Made by a program: the position numbers and the translations under genes. DNA of 64,000 nt, taken from assembly GCA_039707465.1 (NCBI GenBank), contig CM077643.1:381734419-381798418 (forward strand), read 5' to 3'. The notes under the pieces were generated by a model, which was not told the DNA's origin, did not search any database, and worked only from the letters and a program-made list of their open reading frames with translations. The DNA comes from Rhabdophis nuchalis. Lineage: Eukaryota > Chordata > Lepidosauria > Squamata > Natricidae. Every line of letters starts with the position of its first letter. The stretch's first letter is position 1. Below are positions 1-64,000 of this stretch, one piece after another.

Positions 1-235
1 CCTTGACTCCCAAGCCTCCTTCTCTCATGATTTGGCTGCCAGTGGCGGACGGGTCACAATAATTTCTGACAAGCAAAGACAATGGGGAAAGACGGATTCA
101 CTTAATGACCATGGCGACTCACGTAATGAATATGGCAAAAAAGATCATAAAATCAGGCACGATTCAGTTAACAACCATCTTACTTAGCGACAGATGTTCA
201 TGTTCCAATTGTGATTGTCAATCAAGGACTGCCTG
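1..235. mobile_element. decayed MITE fragment
   Basis: Phrases such as CACTTAATGACCATGGC and CTTAGCGACAG, ending AATCAAGGACT, resemble the internal and terminal parts of the family at 9966-10552. Truncated by the window edge; heavily diverged. Confidence 0.35.
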
Positions 236-1274
236 CACTGAGACGGGTCACTGTGGTTCCCACAATTATTCATCAACTGCTTAACCCGATTACAAACCCA
301 GCAATTATATTCACACAATATGCTACTTTGGTTAGTGTTACTCTTCTAGGTTAATTTTTTGTTGCTTGCCATATTGTACAAATCCAGCCAAATTGATTTA
401 GGGTCTACTATATTGTGTGCAAACACAGAAAATAGGTTAAGTCAGCCATCAAGTTAAGCATGTTGTGCGAATATAGTCAAAATGACCCTGACCATGTGTC
501 GGTCTATGATTAGGCTCCACATGTCTCATGCAAGTATCCTGCACACCATATGGCCCTCCCCCATCTTGGCAAAAGCTGGAAAGAACCCTGCTGCCTTTGC
601 GTTGTTGCTGTTTTCCTAGGGTCTGGGAACATAGCTTTTTATGTTGATTCATACTGTGCCACACATAGGTTGCTATGATTTTACTTATTTTTGTCTCTTA
701 ATCTGTGTTTGCTTGCTGGGAATGCTGGGGTGGGGTGGGGGATGCATTAGTACTGGGTAAACACAGCATACAACTCCCTTTTCCTGCAAATGCTCCCAGC
801 AGTTCTTAGCCAATGCAAACAAAGTCTGTTTTGCCAGCTCATTGACAGCTCTGCTTGGTGGTGGGATTATGCGCATATGTCTATCAGTCAGTTTAGGGGT
901 GTTTCTATCATCATCGGCAATATGAGACAACTATAATTGCCAATCCAACTCAGATTAAACTGCCAAACGACTGGGAGGGAAAACACGCTGAGTCCTTTGG
1001 CCTTCAACAGCCATTATTGCACCTGCAGAAATCAGTAAGCGAATCTTCTTTTCATAGCAGAGAAGTCAACCTTATGGCCCCACTAATGATAGAAGATTAG
1101 ATTGCTATTAAAGGCATAAGAACCAGTATCAAAAGTTAGCCAGTTTATCTGGAGCTGTTTTTACATTGCCTCTGGCTATCCGAATGCACCCTTGTACTGG
1201 CAAGCAAAGTGTTAATTTTTCCCGGCAACTCTTTGTGTCCACCCATCTAGGGGGCAGAACCTCATCAGGTTGAT

Positions 1275-1282
1275 CTATAAAG
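1275..1282 (+). promoter_or_regulatory. candidate TATA-like element (CTATAAAG)
   Basis: CTATAAAG lies about 190 bases upstream of the MLXIPL start codon. An ATTGG (inverted CCAAT) follows at about 1289. A start site about 30 bases downstream would leave a 5' UTR of roughly 160 nt. This is a motif match only; such motifs are common by chance in AT-rich DNA. Confidence 0.2.
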
Positions 1283-1468
1283 ACTGCTATTGGAGTCAGA
1301 GCCCTAGCGAGTGCCAGGTGAGGTTCTGGCCATGATGTCCTTACCTTAAGTGTTAATTGCGCAGGACGTTTACATATGTGGAACTGGCTGCCTCTGCAAG
1401 GAGATCCTAGTGTTGGCTTTGACAGCTGGGCTGGAGGGAGCTCCCCAACAAATCCCATTTCCTTCACC

Positions 1469-61869
<60,401 letters not shown>

Positions 61870-62177
61870 GTAGGAATACGAGGCAAAATGTTTCCCGAGG
61901 GGATTTGCCAGGATGGAAATGCATGGGGAGTAAGACTGCAAAGTCTAATTAAAGAATAACTTGCATTCAAAAAGATCTTATTCTCATTTTACTTAATAGC
62001 ATGTTCAGACTAATTTAAAGCATTGGAGGAAATCCAGATTTAGACATATTTAAAGGAAATTTGACATGAATCATGCAACATTGCATATCAAGTAGATATC
62101 ACTGAATCTAAGCATGAACCTGAATCTAATCCATTAGATTCCATTAATTAAGCAAGAACCTGAATCTATTCTATTAG

Positions 62178-62527
62178 AAGGACGTGGTGACTCAGTGGCT
62201 AAGACGCTGAGCTTGTTGATCAGAAAGGTCAGCAGTTCGGTGGTTCGAATTCCTAGCGCTGCGTGACGGAGTGAGCTCCCATTACTTGTCCCAGCTTCTG
62301 CCAACCTAGCAGTTCGAAAACATGTAAAATGCAAGTAGAAAAATAGGAACCATCTTTGGTGGAAGGTAACAGCGTTTTGTGCGCCTTCAGTGTTTAATCA
62401 TGCCAACCACATGACCACAGAGACATTTTCACTGGCTCTTTGGCTTTGAAATGGAGATGAACACCGCCCCCTAGAGTCGGGAACGACTAGGACATATGTG
62501 CGAGGGGAACCTTTACCTTTACCTTTA
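62178..62527 (+). mobile_element. full-length tRNA-headed SINE with Bov-B-like tail
   Basis: Head AGGACGTGGTGACTCAGTGG, B box GGTGGTTCGAATTCC, conserved core GTGAGCTCCCATTACTTGTC and tail AGGGGAACCTTTACCTTTAC. It lies between two copies of a duplicated flanking sequence. Confidence 0.88.
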
Positions 62528-63187
62528 AAGGAGATTTGACATGAACCATAAAACATTTAATATCAAGTAGATATCACTGAATTTAAGCATGAACCTGAAT
62601 CTATTTCATTATTGTTATTACTATGTATAACAGCGCAGATGGTAAATACCTTTTGAGAAAAGATGTTGCGTTAATTGTGCTGGAAAAGAAAAGGTAGATA
62701 TTCTTCTTCTAAGATCTATATTGCATGCATTTTGCTTGGGTTTTTTTAAACGCTTGCCATGCAAACCGATTAGTTACCAAAAATGACATTCTCATAGACC
62801 AATCCATGCACTGTTTCTTTAGCTAGCCACAGCCCTGTTCCCTTAGTATGTTTAGGAGGTTGCCAAGACATGTTTGATTCACTTAGTTCTACAAATAAGT
62901 CAACAATTCAAACAGAAACCTTCTGGGGTTTGGACTATTAATTGCCAGAGTAGCCAAAGTCCTATTGAGAATTTTGGAGACCATAGAAGCAATGCATTTG
63001 GAAGGTTCTGTGTATACTTTAAAAATGATTTGGAAAACTGTTTTGTATTACATGTGAGTAAAGCATCTCTTTTAATGAATAATAAAGAGACTTATATGAA
63101 AGCATCCAAATCATTTCTTCCAAATCATGGTCAAAGCATGTCCAGACCTAAATTGCTTATTTTTTTTCAAAGACTAAATCTTATTGA

Positions 63188-63565
63188 ATTTACATTTCTA
63201 TTATGGCATACTGTCAAATCAGAACAGACCTATAGTAGTTTACAAAAGAGTTAACAAAATCATGCAGAAGTTAAAAATGAATTAAAGCAACCAATAACTA
63301 ATCAAAGTGTCAGGAACACAAGGATAAATGTATTATTAATAAGATTAGCTCTGAATACAGCATATTGAACTTCATTTTTTATTCTATTTGCATACTGTCA
63401 AATCAGCAGAGACGTAGTGGTTTACAAAAGAGTGAACAAAAACATATGCAACAATTAACACATGCAATAAACATACAACAGTACATATAAATGAATTAAA
63501 GCAACCAATAACTAAGTTCCAAGAACTCAAAGAAAAGTGTATCATTAATAATATTACTTCTGAGT
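63188..63565. repeat. tandem duplication of about 184 bp
   Basis: GCATACTGTCAAATCAG..., GTTTACAAAAGAGT and AATGAATTAAAGCAACCAAT occur twice, about 184 bp apart, with moderate divergence. No repeat family recognised. Confidence 0.75.
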
Positions 63566-63719
63566 AGACATGTAGAAGATTGCAATTTTTTCTGGTCCTG
63601 AACTATTTTTACAAGTAATAGATCTATTTGACTGGTTAGTTTACTAGTTACCACTTCAACCAATGAATATATAGGAGAATCCATTAAAATTGTAGATGAC
63701 TCCTCTGCATGTTTCATAG

Positions 63720-64000
63720 ATTATATTTTGTGTCAGTCAAAGGAGTGCAAAGTGCTGAAACTGACCAGCCCATCTTTGCGTGTAATTGAAAGCATAATGG
63801 AGTATCTCTTCATACATATTATAACAGCAACTAGGAAGGCCATTGCGCAACATTGGAAAGATACCAACCCACCAACAGAGCGTCTAATTATATTAAAAAA
63901 AATTAATTGCGCAGAATCGGATAAGCTAACATATATCCTAAAAGACAAGTCAAACTCAATCTATGCCCAATCCTGGAAAAAATGGTATACATGGTATAAT
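63720..64000 (+). mobile_element. L1 ORF2 C-terminal fragment, cut by window end
   Basis: A + strand frame reading ITATRKAIAQHWKDTNPPTE and YAQSWKKWYTWYN resembles the C-terminus of L1 ORF2. The sequence upstream of about 63720 is not clearly L1. Confidence 0.5.

Larger units (their letters stand above)
1..1468 (+). other. 5' flank and probable 5' UTR of MLXIPL
   Basis: About 1.47 kb upstream of the chosen ATG, not CpG-rich. Positions 1-235 look like a decayed mobile element. The rest has no recognised repeat or gene. The transcription start and any non-coding first exon cannot be placed. The reading frame of exon 1 is open upstream to at least an in-frame ATG at 1376, so this stretch may be partly coding. 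Confidence 0.5.
61870..64000 (+). other. MLXIPL: MLXIPL intron 9, 5' part
   Basis: Starts at the GTAGGA donor of exon 9 and runs off the window. It contains a SINE flanked by duplicated sequence, a tandem duplication of about 184 bp and the 3' end of an L1 reading frame. 62611-63187 holds nothing I recognise. No further MLXIPL exon is visible. Confidence 0.8.

Overview
This window looks like vertebrate nuclear DNA from a squamate reptile, most likely a snake. It is intron-dominated and dense in transposons. The families present are CR1 LINEs whose 3' tails have grown into ATTT, ATAG, TGAT or ACAAT microsatellites, tRNA-headed SINEs with a 3' end like Bov-B, L1 LINEs, TA-flanked mariner-like MITEs, and many short hAT-like inverted-repeat elements with 8-bp target-site duplications (TSDs). 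The species assignment rests on recognising this repeat mix, not on a search.

One host gene can be supported: MLXIPL, encoding ChREBP (MondoB), on the + strand. Nine coding exons join with GT-AG introns in consistent phases: 1469-1764, 22167-22273, 24640-24722, 26386-26475, 27207-27251, 27958-28159, 37547-37627, 60132-60319 and 61305-61869. Together they encode about 552 residues: the glucose-sensing N-terminal module (low-glucose inhibitory region, 14-3-3-binding helix, nuclear localisation region, GRACE region) and most of the proline-rich middle. The bHLH-leucine zipper and C-terminal dimerisation exons must lie beyond 64000. The paralogue MLXIP is disfavoured because exon 4 reads VVLEGNYWKRRIEVVM, the MLXIPL form.

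Layout: 1-1468 is 5' flank and probable 5' UTR. Intron 1 (about 20.4 kb) holds hAT elements, CR1s, a half-L1 copy, L1 fragments and a 54-bp tandem array built from a transposon. Introns 2-5 are short (0.7-2.4 kb). Intron 6 (9.4 kb) ends in a 3.7-kb minisatellite of 32/33-bp units, about 180 bp before exon 7. Intron 7 (22.5 kb) contains a three-layer nest (CR1 containing a half-L1 containing an L1 with an open 1261-codon ORF2), then a CR1 inserted in another CR1, and several near-perfect hAT palindromes. Intron 8 is about 1 kb. Intron 9 runs off the end.

No rRNA, CRISPR, endogenous retrovirus, toxin gene or second host gene was recognised. The most interesting structures are the 33.6-37.4 kb array (hAT-end-derived, hierarchically organised, each unit carrying an inverted pair of hormone-receptor-like half sites and often an E-box) and the nested L1 structure with long flanking duplications and a target deletion.
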